64,000 nucleotides of DNA from Phycisphaeraceae bacterium (lineage in GTDB: Bacteria; Planctomycetota; Phycisphaerae; Phycisphaerales; Phycisphaeraceae). Positions 8,529 through 17,248 of this stretch are shown here, one piece after another. The stretch covers positions 1-64,000 of the forward strand of contig JANQSF010000033.1 in NCBI GenBank assembly GCA_028284155.1, given 5' to 3'. Both the position numbers and the translations under genes were made by a program. The stretch's first letter is position 1; the number at the start of each line of letters is the position of its first letter. Below the pieces are notes generated by a model. It had not been told where the DNA came from, did no database searches, and saw nothing but the letters and a program-made list of their open reading frames with translations.

Positions 8529-8643
8529 GTGGTCAAGTGTAGGTGAAAGCCCATCGGAGCAAGGATCCGGAGAGATATCGGCCGTCCGCGAACCGTATCA
8601 AGCCGATGGTGCATCCTATTCTGAGCCGATACCATACCTTGTG

Positions 8644-9018
8644 ATGATTGCACGCATTGGCATTCTGATCGCCGCCGCCGGACTGCTGGCCGGGTGCGCC
8701 CCAGCCTCGGAAGAGGGTGGATTCGACTCGGCCAACCCCGCCGCGCAGCTTTACGCCATCCGCGACGCCGGCGTGTCGCGCGATCGGACGAAGATTCCTG
8801 CCCTGATCGAGCAGTTGGAAAGCGACGACCCCGCCGTTCGGTTGCTTTCGATCCAGGCCTTGGAACGGATTACGGGCACGCGGCTTGGCTACAACTACTT
8901 CGCCCCGTCGCACGAACGAGCCAAGGCTGTGCAAGGCTGGGTCGAGGCCTATGAAAGCGGCCGGTTCGACAAGCCTACGAGCGGGTCGTCCGGCGGCAAG
9001 GCCGCACGGAAGCCGTAG
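8644..9018 (+). CDS. Small HEAT-repeat-like lipoprotein
   Basis: 124 residues. The N-terminus is a lipoprotein signal peptide with lipobox LLAGC (GILIAAAGLLAGCAP). The mature part contains KIPALIEQLESDDPAVRLLSIQALERITG, broken here by its two-helix form, which resembles a single HEAT-like repeat. ATG 8644 is directly preceded by a GTG at 8641; either gives a proper signal peptide. It is 20 bases upstream of the anti-sigma kinase gene on the same strand and may be co-transcribed with it. The role is unknown. Confidence 0.7.
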   Translation: MIARIGILIAAAGLLAGCAPASEEGGFDSANPAAQLYAIRDAGVSRDRTKIPALIEQLESDDPAVRLLSIQALERITGTRLGYNYFAPSHERAKAVQGWVEAYESGRFDKPTSGSSGGKAARKP

Positions 9019-9038
9019 GTTGACGGGAGAGACGTTTG

Positions 9039-9494
9039 ATGCAGGACAACGCCCCGTTCGCCATCCAGATCGCCAGCCAGCCGCGCCTGCTGTGCGCGGT
9101 GCGCGATGCCGTCGAACGGTTGGCCGGCCAATGGGGGCTGGCGGGTGAAGACGCGGGGCGTGTTGTGTTAGCTGTGGACGAGGCACTGGCGAATGTCATC
9201 CGACACGGGTATCGTGGTCAGGAGGATCGGCCGATCTGGCTCAAGCTTTGGCCGATCCAGCAGGGCGACCGTCGCGGCATCCGCGTCGTGATCGAAGACG
9301 AGTGCGAGCCGGTCGACCCCGCGACGATCAAGGGCCGCGACCTGGACGAGATTCGGCCGGGCGGGCTCGGGACCCACATCATGCGTAAAGCGATGGACCG
9401 GGTCGAGTACAGCCGTCGGGTCGATCAGGCGGGCATGCGGGTCGAAATGGAAAAGCTCAACAGCCCGGCCGAGGCGCCGGCTCAAAAGGGATAG
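9039..9494 (+). CDS. RsbW-like serine/threonine anti-sigma kinase
   Basis: 151 residues of the HATPase_c fold used by RsbW/SpoIIAB kinases. The N box is VDEALANVIRHGYRG, the G1-type region is VIEDECEPVDP, and GGLGTHIMRKAMD is the G2 box. Such proteins bind sigma factors and phosphorylate a STAS antagonist. A GGGAGA site at 9025-9030 supports ATG 9039. The STAS gene begins 5 bases after the stop, forming a classic partner-switch pair. No sigma factor or phosphatase gene is adjacent, so the regulated target is unknown. Confidence 0.88.
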   Translation: MQDNAPFAIQIASQPRLLCAVRDAVERLAGQWGLAGEDAGRVVLAVDEALANVIRHGYRGQEDRPIWLKLWPIQQGDRRGIRVVIEDECEPVDPATIKGRDLDEIRPGGLGTHIMRKAMDRVEYSRRVDQAGMRVEMEKLNSPAEAPAQKG

Positions 9495-9499
9495 CGGGC

Positions 9500-9847
9500 A
9501 TGGCCGACACCGGCGACATCATCTGCGGAACGGAATCGATCAGCGACGGCGTGGTCATCCGCGTCTCCGGCGACATCGACTTCAGCCGATCGCCCCAGTT
9601 GCGCGAAGGCCTGTTGGGCGCGATCAACGATGGGCCGGCCCGCCTGGTCATCGACCTGAACGACGTGCCGTACATGGATTCGAGCGGTCTGGCATCGCTG
9701 GTCGAGGTGTTCAAAGCCCAGAACGCCGCGGGCGGCAAACTCGTGCTCTGCAACCTGCAATCCAAGGTGCGCGGCATCTTCGAGATCGCCAAGCTCGACC
9801 AGATCTTCAAGATCGCCGACGACGTCGAGCAGGCGACGACGGTGTGA
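9500..9847 (+). CDS. STAS anti-anti-sigma factor (RsbV/SpoIIAA-like)
   Basis: 115 residues. The canonical phosphorylation loop is YMDSSGLASLVE after the strand ARLVIDLNDVP. It directly follows the RsbW-like kinase with a 5-base gap, so the two probably act as a partner switch: the unphosphorylated form would sequester the kinase. A MlaE permease gene lies about 180 bases downstream; because MlaB, a subunit of the Mla transporter, is also a STAS protein, a transporter role is a less likely alternative. Confidence 0.88.
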   Translation: MADTGDIICGTESISDGVVIRVSGDIDFSRSPQLREGLLGAINDGPARLVIDLNDVPYMDSSGLASLVEVFKAQNAAGGKLVLCNLQSKVRGIFEIAKLDQIFKIADDVEQATTV

Positions 9848-9868
9848 CATCTATTTGCATTGCAGTTT

Positions 9869-9956
9869 CTTCAGCCCCGGCTTTTGGCCGGAGACGGTTT
9901 TTTGTAATCACACAGTTTGTGACGGGTTGGTCCCCGGGCGAAGCCCGGGGCTGAAG
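9869..9956. repeat. Compound inverted repeat, CTTCAGCCCCGG ends
   Basis: cttcagccccgg at 9869-9880 is perfectly complementary to ccggggctgaag at 9945-9956. The right end also forms its own hairpin (ccccgggcgaagcccgggg, 9932-9950). It fills the spacer between the STAS and mlaE genes. Confidence 0.7.
9877..9903 (+). terminator. Possible terminator after the STAS gene
   Basis: A short hairpin (ccggc / gccgg, loop of about 5) at 9877-9891 is followed seven bases later by six T residues (9898-9903). The distance to the T run is longer than ideal, so this is a weak call. Confidence 0.35.
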
Positions 9957-10029
9957 GGAGCGGGTCATTTGTTGCTTTACTGGGTCGGCGAATTGACAAA
10001 TCGCCTCGTTCCGCCGACAACACCCCGCC

Positions 10030-10896
10030 ATGGCCAAGAAGACCGACACGTCGACGCCTGAACCGCCGGCCAAGCCGAAGGAGCCGGCCGCGCCCATTCG
10101 CGCGCTGGACATGGTCGGCCGACCGGTGCTCGGTTTTCTTGACTACGTTGGTGGGCTGTCGCGTCTGGTCATGCAGACGTTCGTCTGGATGTGGCGGAGC
10201 TTCGTCCTGCGCAAGGTCCGGTTCGGCCGGTTCGCCTTTTATGCGCAGGTCGTTCGATTGGGGGTCAAGTCGGTCGCCGTGGTGAGCCTGGTGTCGGGCT
10301 GCATCGGCCTGATCCTAGCCCTGCAAATGGCGCCGCCGTTAGATGACTTTGGGCAGACGGCCCGCGTGGCGACCATCATCGCCATCGCCGTTGTGCGCGA
10401 GCTTGGCCCGCTGATCAGCGCGGTTGTACTGACTGGATTCGCCGGTGCGTCGATCGCCGCTGAACTGGGCACGATGGTCGTCGGGGAAGAGGTCGAGGCG
10501 TTACGGGCGCACGCGCTGAACCCGGTGCGTTTTCTCGTCCTGCCGCGCATGCTCGCGACCGTGCTTTCGTTGCTGGTCGTCTGCGCGGTGGGCGAATTGG
10601 TCGCCATCGGCGCGGGCTGGGCGATCGGGACGACCGTGTTCGACATCCCCAGCGACATTTACATCGACCTGACCATCGAGGCGATCGACCTGACCGACTT
10701 CGCGACGGGCATGTTCAAGGCCGGCGTATTCGGCATGATCATCGCCGCCATCGCCTGCTACAACGGCCTGAACGTCACCGGCGGCGCGGCCGGCGTCGGC
10801 AAAGCGACGACACGCACTGTCGTTCACTCGGTCGAAGCGATCATCTACGCCGACCTTGTGTTCACCGCGATCTTCTACAAGCTGGGTTGGACGTGA
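10030..10896 (+). CDS. MlaE-family ABC transporter permease
   Basis: 288 residues. A proline-rich cytoplasmic N-terminus precedes five or so membrane helices. The family signature ELGTMVVGEEVEALRAHALN and the conserved VLPRMLA segment identify the MlaE/YrbE permease group, which forms a complex with an ATPase (MlaF) and an MCE protein (MlaD) to move lipids between the membranes. Neither partner gene is next to it: upstream is the STAS pair, downstream is the convergent sucC. The other subunits must be elsewhere, if present. Confidence 0.92.
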   Translation: MAKKTDTSTPEPPAKPKEPAAPIRALDMVGRPVLGFLDYVGGLSRLVMQTFVWMWRSFVLRKVRFGRFAFYAQVVRLGVKSVAVVSLVSGCIGLILALQMAPPLDDFGQTARVATIIAIAVVRELGPLISAVVLTGFAGASIAAELGTMVVGEEVEALRAHALNPVRFLVLPRMLATVLSLLVVCAVGELVAIGAGWAIGTTVFDIPSDIYIDLTIEAIDLTDFATGMFKAGVFGMIIAAIACYNGLNVTGGAAGVGKATTRTVVHSVEAIIYADLVFTAIFYKLGWT

Positions 10897-10903
10897 TTCG
10901 CGA

Positions 10904-10923
10904 AAGCCGCTTGCGGCTTAGCG
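10904..10923. repeat. Palindrome between converging mlaE-like gene and sucC
   Basis: aagccgcttgcggcttagcg lies in the 21-bp gap between the two stop codons. The tta at 10918-10920 is the sucC stop codon read on the minus strand. The stem could act as a bidirectional terminator, although no T run follows. Confidence 0.65.
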
Positions 10924-12198
10924 CTTCGCCGCAGCCTTCTTACGACCAGTCTTCTTCCTCGCGGCCTTCTTTTTCTTCCCCTTCGTCGATCGCTTCTTCA
11001 CCCCAACCGCTGCCGTGATCTTCTTCGCCGCGTCGGTCAGGTCGGTCGCGGTTTGCAGCGTCGGCAGGTTCTTCTTGGCCTTATCGAGCAGCTTGCGGGC
11101 GATCTGCACGTTCGTGCCCTCGAGTCGCACGACCAGCGGGACGGTGAAGCCGATCTGCTTGGCCGCGGCGATGATCGCGCGGGCGATCGTGTCGCACTTG
11201 GCGATGCCGCCGAAGATGTTCACCAGCACGCCCTTGACGGCTTTGTCTTCGAGGATGATACGGAACGCCTCGGTGACGGCCTCTTCGGTCGCGCTGCCGC
11301 CGACGTCGAGGAAGTTGGCAGGCTCGGCGCCGTGCAGTTTGATCAGGTCCATCGTCGCCATGGCCAGGCCCGCGCCGTTGACCAGGCAGCCGATGTTGCC
11401 GTCGAGGTTGACATACGACAGGCCGTGCTTCTTGGCCCGCACCTCGGCTGGGTCTTCTTCCGTCGGGTCGTGCATGGCTTGCACATCCTTGTGGCGGAAC
11501 AGCGCGTTGTCGTCGAAGGTGACCTTCGCGTCGATGGCCAACACCTCGCCGTTGGGCAAGCCCTTGCGCTTCGGCGTCACGATCAGCGGGTTGATCTCGG
11601 CCAGGCTTGCGTCGCTCCTGATGAACAGGTTGCAGAGCTTGACCATGATGCTCGCGGCCTGCTTGATCTGCTCGCCCTTGAAGCCCAGTGCATACGCGAC
11701 CTTGCGGGCTTGGTAGCCGTTCAGCCCGGTGGCGGGGTCAACCGGCTCCCGGATGATCGCGTCCGGGTTGTCCTGCGCGACCTGCTCGATCTCAACGCCG
11801 CCTTCGGCGCTGGCGATGAGCACGGGGCAGTGGTTGACGCGGTCGATCGCCAGGCCGAGGTAGTACTCCTTGGCGATGTCGACGCCCGCCGCTACTAGCA
11901 GCTTGTTGACGGGCACGCCCTCCGGCCCGGTCTGGTGCGTGACCAGCGGCTTGCTGAGGATCTTCTTGGCCACGCGCTTGGCCTCGGCTGCGCTCTTGAC
12001 CAGTTTGACGCCGCCGCCCTTGCCGCGGCCGCCGGCGTGGACCTGCGCTTTGACCACGGCCAGCGTCGCGCCGTGCTCGTCGGCCAGGGTCTGATAAGCC
12101 TCGGCCGCGCCGTCCGCGTCGTCGACCACGATGGCCGGCGGGACGGGGATGCCGAACGAAACGAGCAGGTCGCGGGCCTGGTATTCGTGAATCTTCAT
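10918..12198 (-). CDS. sucC: Succinate-CoA ligase beta subunit, with lysine-rich tail
   Basis: 426 residues. Starts with [12 protein letters not shown], an ATP-grasp domain, and carries the C-terminal CoA-ligase segment [18 protein letters not shown], then [12 protein letters not shown] and [13 protein letters not shown]. It makes succinate and ATP (or GTP) from succinyl-CoA in the TCA cycle together with the alpha subunit. sucD normally follows but is absent here: the gene after it is mlaE-like and convergent. The last ~26 residues are an unusual Lys/Arg/Ala tail ([20 protein letters not shown]), absent from typical SucC of about 390 residues. The stop codon lies inside a palindrome. Confidence 0.95.
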   Translation of the reverse strand: MKIHEYQARDLLVSFGIPVPPAIVVDDADGAAEAYQTLADEHGATLAVVKAQVHAGGRGKGGGVKLVKSAAEAKRVAKKILSKPLVTHQTGPEGVPVNKLLVAAGVDIAKEYYLGLAIDRVNHCPVLIASAEGGVEIEQVAQDNPDAIIREPVDPATGLNGYQARKVAYALGFKGEQIKQAASIMVKLCNLFIRSDASLAEINPLIVTPKRKGLPNGEVLAIDAKVTFDDNALFRHKDVQAMHDPTEEDPAEVRAKKHGLSYVNLDGNIGCLVNGAGLAMATMDLIKLHGAEPANFLDVGGSATEEAVTEAFRIILEDKAVKGVLVNIFGGIAKCDTIARAIIAAAKQIGFTVPLVVRLEGTNVQIARKLLDKAKKNLPTLQTATDLTDAAKKITAAVGVKKRSTKGKKKKAARKKTGRKKAAAKR

Positions 12199-12238
12199 GG
12201 TCGGAGCGTCCGAAAGGCGTTGGGAAGGTCACGGGGAA

Positions 12239-12370
12239 CTCCCTCTCCCTTTGGGAGAGGGCTGGGGTGAGGGTTCTGCGCGGTGAACGACCCACGTTGA
12301 GCTGTATCACGGCCGCGCCGAGCCCTCGCCCGGCGGCGAGGCCGCCGACCTCTACCAAAGGGAGAGGTTG
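12239..12370. repeat. CCCTCTCCCTTTGGGAGAGGG-type repeat pair
   Basis: ctccctctccctttgggaga starts at 12239 and continues to about 12275 as ggctggggtgagggtt; a partial inverted counterpart (agccctcgcc, then accaaagggagaggt) lies at 12321-12370. Read on the minus strand it yields the well-known spurious peptide LTPALSQRERE, found in intergenic repeats of many genomes. It occupies the sucC upstream region. Confidence 0.75.
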
Positions 12371-12491
12371 TTCAGCGAGGTCACGGATCATATCGACGGG
12401 TCGCCGGCCGTCCAAACCCGGCAATCCCAGCCTGCGTATGATCTGCTTGAAAGCATTGGCCATGAGGTTGCGACCAACCGATAATCCCACC

Positions 12492-12887
12492 ATGACCCGC
12501 TCGGCCCGATCCAACTCGACGCACACGATGACGCGCGGCATCGCTGCCGCCGTGCTCGGCGTTGCGGTCGTGGCGTCGATGGGTGCGGTGGTCGCGCCGC
12601 CCGGCGCAATGGCGCGGGCCGACGCGACGCTGGGTCGGCAGGCCGAGGCCACCAAGCTCGACCGCAGGACCGTTGAACAGTTCCTGGCTGAGTTGGCCGA
12701 GACGACCAAGCCCAACGGCCAACGGGCGACGACCAGCCCGAACGCGACCTTCACCGCACGACCTGTCGGCCTCGCGTCGCTCTGGCACGGCCGACTGACC
12801 GACCTGGCGCTCGATACGTTGGGCGACGCCCCGCCCGCCGCGCCGATCCGTGAACACTTGGGCGACCTCTCTCCGCCTCGCGCCTGA
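12492..12887 (+). CDS. Small exported protein of unknown function
   Basis: 131 residues from ATG 12492. A basic N-terminus is followed by a hydrophobic segment (GIAAAVLGVAVVASMGAVVA) that looks like a signal peptide or membrane anchor, then a polar helical region (RTVEQFLAELAETTK) with no family I recognise. The gene is divergent from sucC and lies 138 bases upstream of secA on the same strand. The frame is open further upstream to 12267, but that part is repeat-derived. Confidence 0.5.
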   Translation: MTRSARSNSTHTMTRGIAAAVLGVAVVASMGAVVAPPGAMARADATLGRQAEATKLDRRTVEQFLAELAETTKPNGQRATTSPNATFTARPVGLASLWHGRLTDLALDTLGDAPPAAPIREHLGDLSPPRA

Positions 12888-13025
12888 CGATCCGAATCGA
12901 TTCAGATCTGCACCCGACGCGCGGCCTGCGCCGCCGTCCACGATCGTCAACCCAATCTCCAAACATCATCCAGCGATCACGCGACCCTTTGCAGGGCGCT
13001 GCTGGCTTATCCGAAAGGCGACGTC

Positions 13026-16000
13026 ATGCCTGCTGACAAGCTTGCGACCATGTTCACGAAGGTGTTCGGCTCACGCAACGAACGCATCGTCAAGTCCTAC
13101 CGAAAGCGCGCCGACGAGGTCACCGCGCTCGAGTCAACCGTCAGGCCGTTAGCCGACGGCGAGCTGCGCGCCCGGACGGCCGAGTTCAAGCAACGCATCG
13201 CCGACGGCGAGAAGGTCACCGCGTTGCTGCCCGAGATCCTCGCCACAGCGCGCGAGGTCATGGATCGCGCCGTCGGTATCCGCAACATCCTCAACCCCGA
13301 GTTCCGTGACGAGTTCAAAGCCGATGAGCTGCCCGACAATCTGCGCAAGACATACGAACGTCTCCTGGAAAAGGCTGAGGACCTCGACCCGGTCGCCGAA
13401 CCGGGTCACATGTTGCCCGTGCCCGGCTGGATGCAGGTCGAGATCCCGGTCGACCTGTATGAGGCGGTGCGCGAGATCTACCCGCGCAGCCGACCGCCGT
13501 TCCGCACCCGGCCGTTCGACGTGCAACTGATCGGCGGCACGGTGCTCAGTGAAGGCCGAATCGCCGAAATGAAAACGGGCGAGGGCAAGACGATCGTCGC
13601 GCCGCTGGCGTGCTACGTCGCCTGCTGCGAAGGCCTGCAATGCCACGTCGTGACCGTCAACGACTACCTCGTGCAGCGCGACCGTGACTGGGTCTTCCCG
13701 TTCCACTATTGGCTTGGTTTCACCGTCGGCGCGATCCACCCGACGCACATGCTCGAAGAGACCGCAAAGTCTATGGACCCGATGCTCGTCGAGAAGAAGC
13801 TCGGGCCGAACGCCAACCCGGCGACGGCGCGCGGCGCGTACGAGGCGGCCGGTGTCCTCAAGGCCGAGATGTACGGCTGCAACATCGTCTACGGCACGAA
13901 CAGCGAATTCGGCTTCGACTACCTGCGCGACAATATGAAGTTGAGCGTCGAGGAGCAGGTCCAGCGGAAGCGGGACTTCTGCATCATCGACGAGGTCGAC
14001 TCAATCCTGATTGACGAGGCACGCACGCCGCTGATCATTTCCGGACAGGCGCACGACGACGCGCCGCGATACGAGGTGGCCGACAACGTCGCCCGTCACC
14101 TCATGCAGATGCAGCGCGACTGGGACGCGGCGGACCAGCGGTTCCAACAAGCGCAGATGCGCGCCAAGGGGCTGGAAGGCGACATCCGCAACACGTCGGA
14201 CAAGGCGCAGATTACATCGATGCGCGACGAGTTGAAACGACTCAAGGAAATCGACCTGCCGCGGCTGGAAGCCGAGCGCGATGAGTACACGCAGTACTTC
14301 GAGGTCGAACGCGAGCGTAAGGCCGCGCACCTGACGCACGAGGGCGTCGCCGAGGCTCAAAAGAAGGCCGGCCTCGGATCGTTCTATCACGGCAACAACA
14401 TCGACATGCCGCACCTGCTCGAAAACGCCCTGCGCGCCCACGCCGTTTACAAACGGGACAAGGAGTACGTGGTCGAGGGCGACGAGGTGATCATCGTCGA
14501 TGAGAACACCGGCCGAAAGATGATCGGCCGACAGTGGTCGGACGGCCTGCACCAGGCGGTTGAAGCGAAGGAACGCGTCAAGATCAAGGAAGAGACGCAG
14601 ACGTTGGCCACCGTCACGATCCAGAACTTCTTCAAGCTCTATCAGCGGTTGGCCGGCATGACCGGCACGGCCTTGACCGAGGCGACCGAGTTCAACGAGA
14701 TCTACAAGCTCGACGTCGTGAGCATCCCGACCAACGTGCCCGTCGTGCGCAAGGACCACAACGACCTGATCTTCCTGGGCGAGAAGGACAAGTGGGGCGC
14801 GATCCTCGACGAGATCAAGCGGATGCACGACGTCGGCCGACCGGTGCTGGTCGGCACGACCAGCGTCGAGACGTCGGAGATGGTCTCCGAGAAGCTGACC
14901 AAGCGGCATGGCATTAAGCATGAGGTGCTCAACGCGAAGCAGCACGAGCGCGAGGCCGACATCGTCACGCACGCGGGCGAGTTGGGCGCGGTGGTGATCG
15001 CGACGAATATGGCCGGCCGTGGCACGGACATCAAGCTCGCCACGATCGACCGGGCGGAGTTGGTGCGTCACTGGCAGACGCGCAACCTGCTGCCGAAGCA
15101 GGCCAAGGCGACCATGGACGACGTCGAGCTGGTCACGCTGGCGTACAAGCACCTGGCCGGGCGCGAGTTCGGCCTCAACAAGAACGACCTGGACGACATG
15201 ACCGGCGACGAGGCCCGCCTGCGCATGATGCGGCACTGGTGCATCCACGAAGCGTGGGTCAAGCCGGAGAAGGCGCAGACGTGGTCGGAAGAGCAGTGTG
15301 AGTCAACGCTGGACAACGTGCCCGACTTCTTCCTTCACCGGCTTCAGATCTGGACGCATATCGAAGACATGGGTGGCCTGCACATCGTCGGCACCGAGCG
15401 TCACGAAGCCCGCCGCATCGACAACCAGCTCCGCGGGCGGGCCGGCCGACAGGGCGACAAGGGTTCTAGCCGGTTCTTCATCAGCCTCGAAGACGACCTG
15501 ATGAAGATCTTCGCGAACAAGACGGTGATGAACATGCTCGGCAAGCTGGGCATGAAAGACGGCGCGCCGATCGAGCACGGCATGGTGACCAAGAGCATCG
15601 AGCGCGCCCAGCGCAAGGTCGAAGAACGGAACTACGAGATCCGCAAGAGCCTGCTCGAATACGACGAGGCGATGGAGCACCAGCGCAAGGGCTTTTATAC
15701 GGTGCGGCAGGAGGTGCTCGAAGGCCGCAACATCGACCGCATCATCTTCGACTACATCGAGGCGGCGGTGGGCGACGCCGTCGACCTGTACCTGGCCAAG
15801 GACTACGTGCCGACGCAGATCGCCGAGTGGTGCCGCGTCTCGCTCGACGTGAGCGTCGACCCGGCCAAGCTGCGGGCTGACGACATGAACAGTCTGCAAT
15901 CGACGATCCTGAGCGAGGCCCGCGCCGACGCGGCGTCGAACATCGAGGTCTCCATCGGCGAGTACGCGTCGGACGACATGCCGCCGGAGGAGTGGGACAC

Positions 16001-17168
16001 GCGTTCGCTGAGTCAGTGGGCGATGAGCCGGTACAGCGTCGACCTGAAACAGAATCAGATCCGGCGCATGAACGTCGAAGAGATCCGCCAGAAGCTGACC
16101 GAGGCGGCGCATGCGCAGATCGATAAGTCCGACCTGTCCGAGGTCGCCAAGTTCCTCGACACGCAGTACGCGGAGGCGCAGTTGGCCGACTGGGCCACCA
16201 ACCAGTTCGACCTAAAGATAACGGCCGACGAGTTGGACGGCATGAGCGGTGAGCGTGCGTACGACCACATTCTCGAACGCGCGCGAGAAGCCTATCACCG
16301 CCGCGAGATCGAGTACCCGGTCGACTTCATCCTCGACACGGCGTTCAAGACGGTCGCCGCGCAGCCGGAGGCGATGCAACATGTGGCCGAGCAGTTGGCC
16401 GGCTGGGCGAACCGTCACTACGACCTGGATTGGGACGCCGAAACCGTCGGCACGATGGAGCCGAGCGAGCTGCGCGAGAAGCTGGTCGCCGCCAGCGAAT
16501 CCTGGGTCGAGAGCGACAAGCTGGACACACTGGTCGACGCGAAGCTCGCCCAGACGCAGGACGTGGAAGCGTTGACGCAGTGGGCCAACGAGCGCTTCGC
16601 CGCCGGTTTGGATGACGACGCGTTGGCCGACAAGGCATCGCATCGCGACGCGTTGCTCGACGCCGGCCGACAGTTCCTGCGACGTGAGCTGACGCAACTC
16701 GAACGGTTTGTCCTGTTGCAGATCCTCGACCAGGCGTGGAAGGACCACCTGTACGCGATGGACCAGTTGAAAGACTCGGTCAACCTGCGCAGCTACGCCG
16801 AAAAGGACCCGCGGATCGAGTACAAGCGCGAGGGCGGTCGGCTGTTCACCGAGATGCAGCGCGTCGTGCGCGACAAGGTGACGGGCTTGATCTTCCGCGC
16901 CCAACTCACAGCCGACGTCGAGGTGCGCAACGTGTACAACGAGACCGAGGCCCAGCACGACGAAGCGGGCAGTCTGGTGAAATCGGCGGCGAAGCAGAGT
17001 GCGCGCGGCACGGCCGAGCAGCAGGCCGACATCGACGCGGCCGACCGTGCCGGCGGCGGGGGTGTCGATGTGGACCGTTTCGCTTCGCGCAAGCAACGCC
17101 GGGCCGCCGCGGCCGCGGCGGGCGGCGGCGGCAAGAAGCGGAGCGGCGGCAAGCGGCGTCGGCGGTAA
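13026..17168 (+). CDS. secA: Protein translocase ATPase SecA, long form
   Basis: 1380 residues, against about 900 in E. coli. Motor motifs are intact: Walker A MKTGEGKTIV (about residue 182), IIDEVDSILIDEARTPLI (about 320), ENTGRKMIGRQWSDGLHQA, AGMTGTALTEATEF, NMAGRGTDIKL and GGLHIVGTERHEARRIDNQL. SecA drives preproteins through SecYEG. An insertion of over 100 residues separates GRGTDIKL from GGLHIV. In the C-terminal helical part, four diverged tandem units (about residues 990-1222) precede the final helical-scaffold segment (FVLLQILDQAWKDHLYAMDQ). The usual C-terminal CxCxSGxxxxxCH zinc motif is absent; the protein ends in a Gly/Lys/Arg tail. A second, short SecA-like gene lies at 46181-48157. 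Confidence 0.97.
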   Translation: MPADKLATMFTKVFGSRNERIVKSYRKRADEVTALESTVRPLADGELRARTAEFKQRIADGEKVTALLPEILATAREVMDRAVGIRNILNPEFRDEFKADELPDNLRKTYERLLEKAEDLDPVAEPGHMLPVPGWMQVEIPVDLYEAVREIYPRSRPPFRTRPFDVQLIGGTVLSEGRIAEMKTGEGKTIVAPLACYVACCEGLQCHVVTVNDYLVQRDRDWVFPFHYWLGFTVGAIHPTHMLEETAKSMDPMLVEKKLGPNANPATARGAYEAAGVLKAEMYGCNIVYGTNSEFGFDYLRDNMKLSVEEQVQRKRDFCIIDEVDSILIDEARTPLIISGQAHDDAPRYEVADNVARHLMQMQRDWDAADQRFQQAQMRAKGLEGDIRNTSDKAQITSMRDELKRLKEIDLPRLEAERDEYTQYFEVERERKAAHLTHEGVAEAQKKAGLGSFYHGNNIDMPHLLENALRAHAVYKRDKEYVVEGDEVIIVDENTGRKMIGRQWSDGLHQAVEAKERVKIKEETQTLATVTIQNFFKLYQRLAGMTGTALTEATEFNEIYKLDVVSIPTNVPVVRKDHNDLIFLGEKDKWGAILDEIKRMHDVGRPVLVGTTSVETSEMVSEKLTKRHGIKHEVLNAKQHEREADIVTHAGELGAVVIATNMAGRGTDIKLATIDRAELVRHWQTRNLLPKQAKATMDDVELVTLAYKHLAGREFGLNKNDLDDMTGDEARLRMMRHWCIHEAWVKPEKAQTWSEEQCESTLDNVPDFFLHRLQIWTHIEDMGGLHIVGTERHEARRIDNQLRGRAGRQGDKGSSRFFISLEDDLMKIFANKTVMNMLGKLGMKDGAPIEHGMVTKSIERAQRKVEERNYEIRKSLLEYDEAMEHQRKGFYTVRQEVLEGRNIDRIIFDYIEAAVGDAVDLYLAKDYVPTQIAEWCRVSLDVSVDPAKLRADDMNSLQSTILSEARADAASNIEVSIGEYASDDMPPEEWDTRSLSQWAMSRYSVDLKQNQIRRMNVEEIRQKLTEAAHAQIDKSDLSEVAKFLDTQYAEAQLADWATNQFDLKITADELDGMSGERAYDHILERAREAYHRREIEYPVDFILDTAFKTVAAQPEAMQHVAEQLAGWANRHYDLDWDAETVGTMEPSELREKLVAASESWVESDKLDTLVDAKLAQTQDVEALTQWANERFAAGLDDDALADKASHRDALLDAGRQFLRRELTQLERFVLLQILDQAWKDHLYAMDQLKDSVNLRSYAEKDPRIEYKREGGRLFTEMQRVVRDKVTGLIFRAQLTADVEVRNVYNETEAQHDEAGSLVKSAAKQSARGTAEQQADIDAADRAGGGGVDVDRFASRKQRRAAAAAAGGGGKKRSGGKRRRR

Positions 17169-17248
17169 GACCCGCCGCGCCGCGGCCTGCGACACGTTGC
17201 GTGATTCGCACGCTATAGTGGCCGGTCCAACACTCCGTGAGCGTCGAG

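Noticed and set aside
11792..12754. Minus-strand frame including LTPALSQRERE
   Set aside because: This peptide is a known product of reading an intergenic repeat; the frame also overlaps sucC in the wrong phase.
14001..15248. Minus-strand open frame of 415 codons inside secA
   Set aside because: Antisense to well-conserved SecA motor motifs; no independent support.
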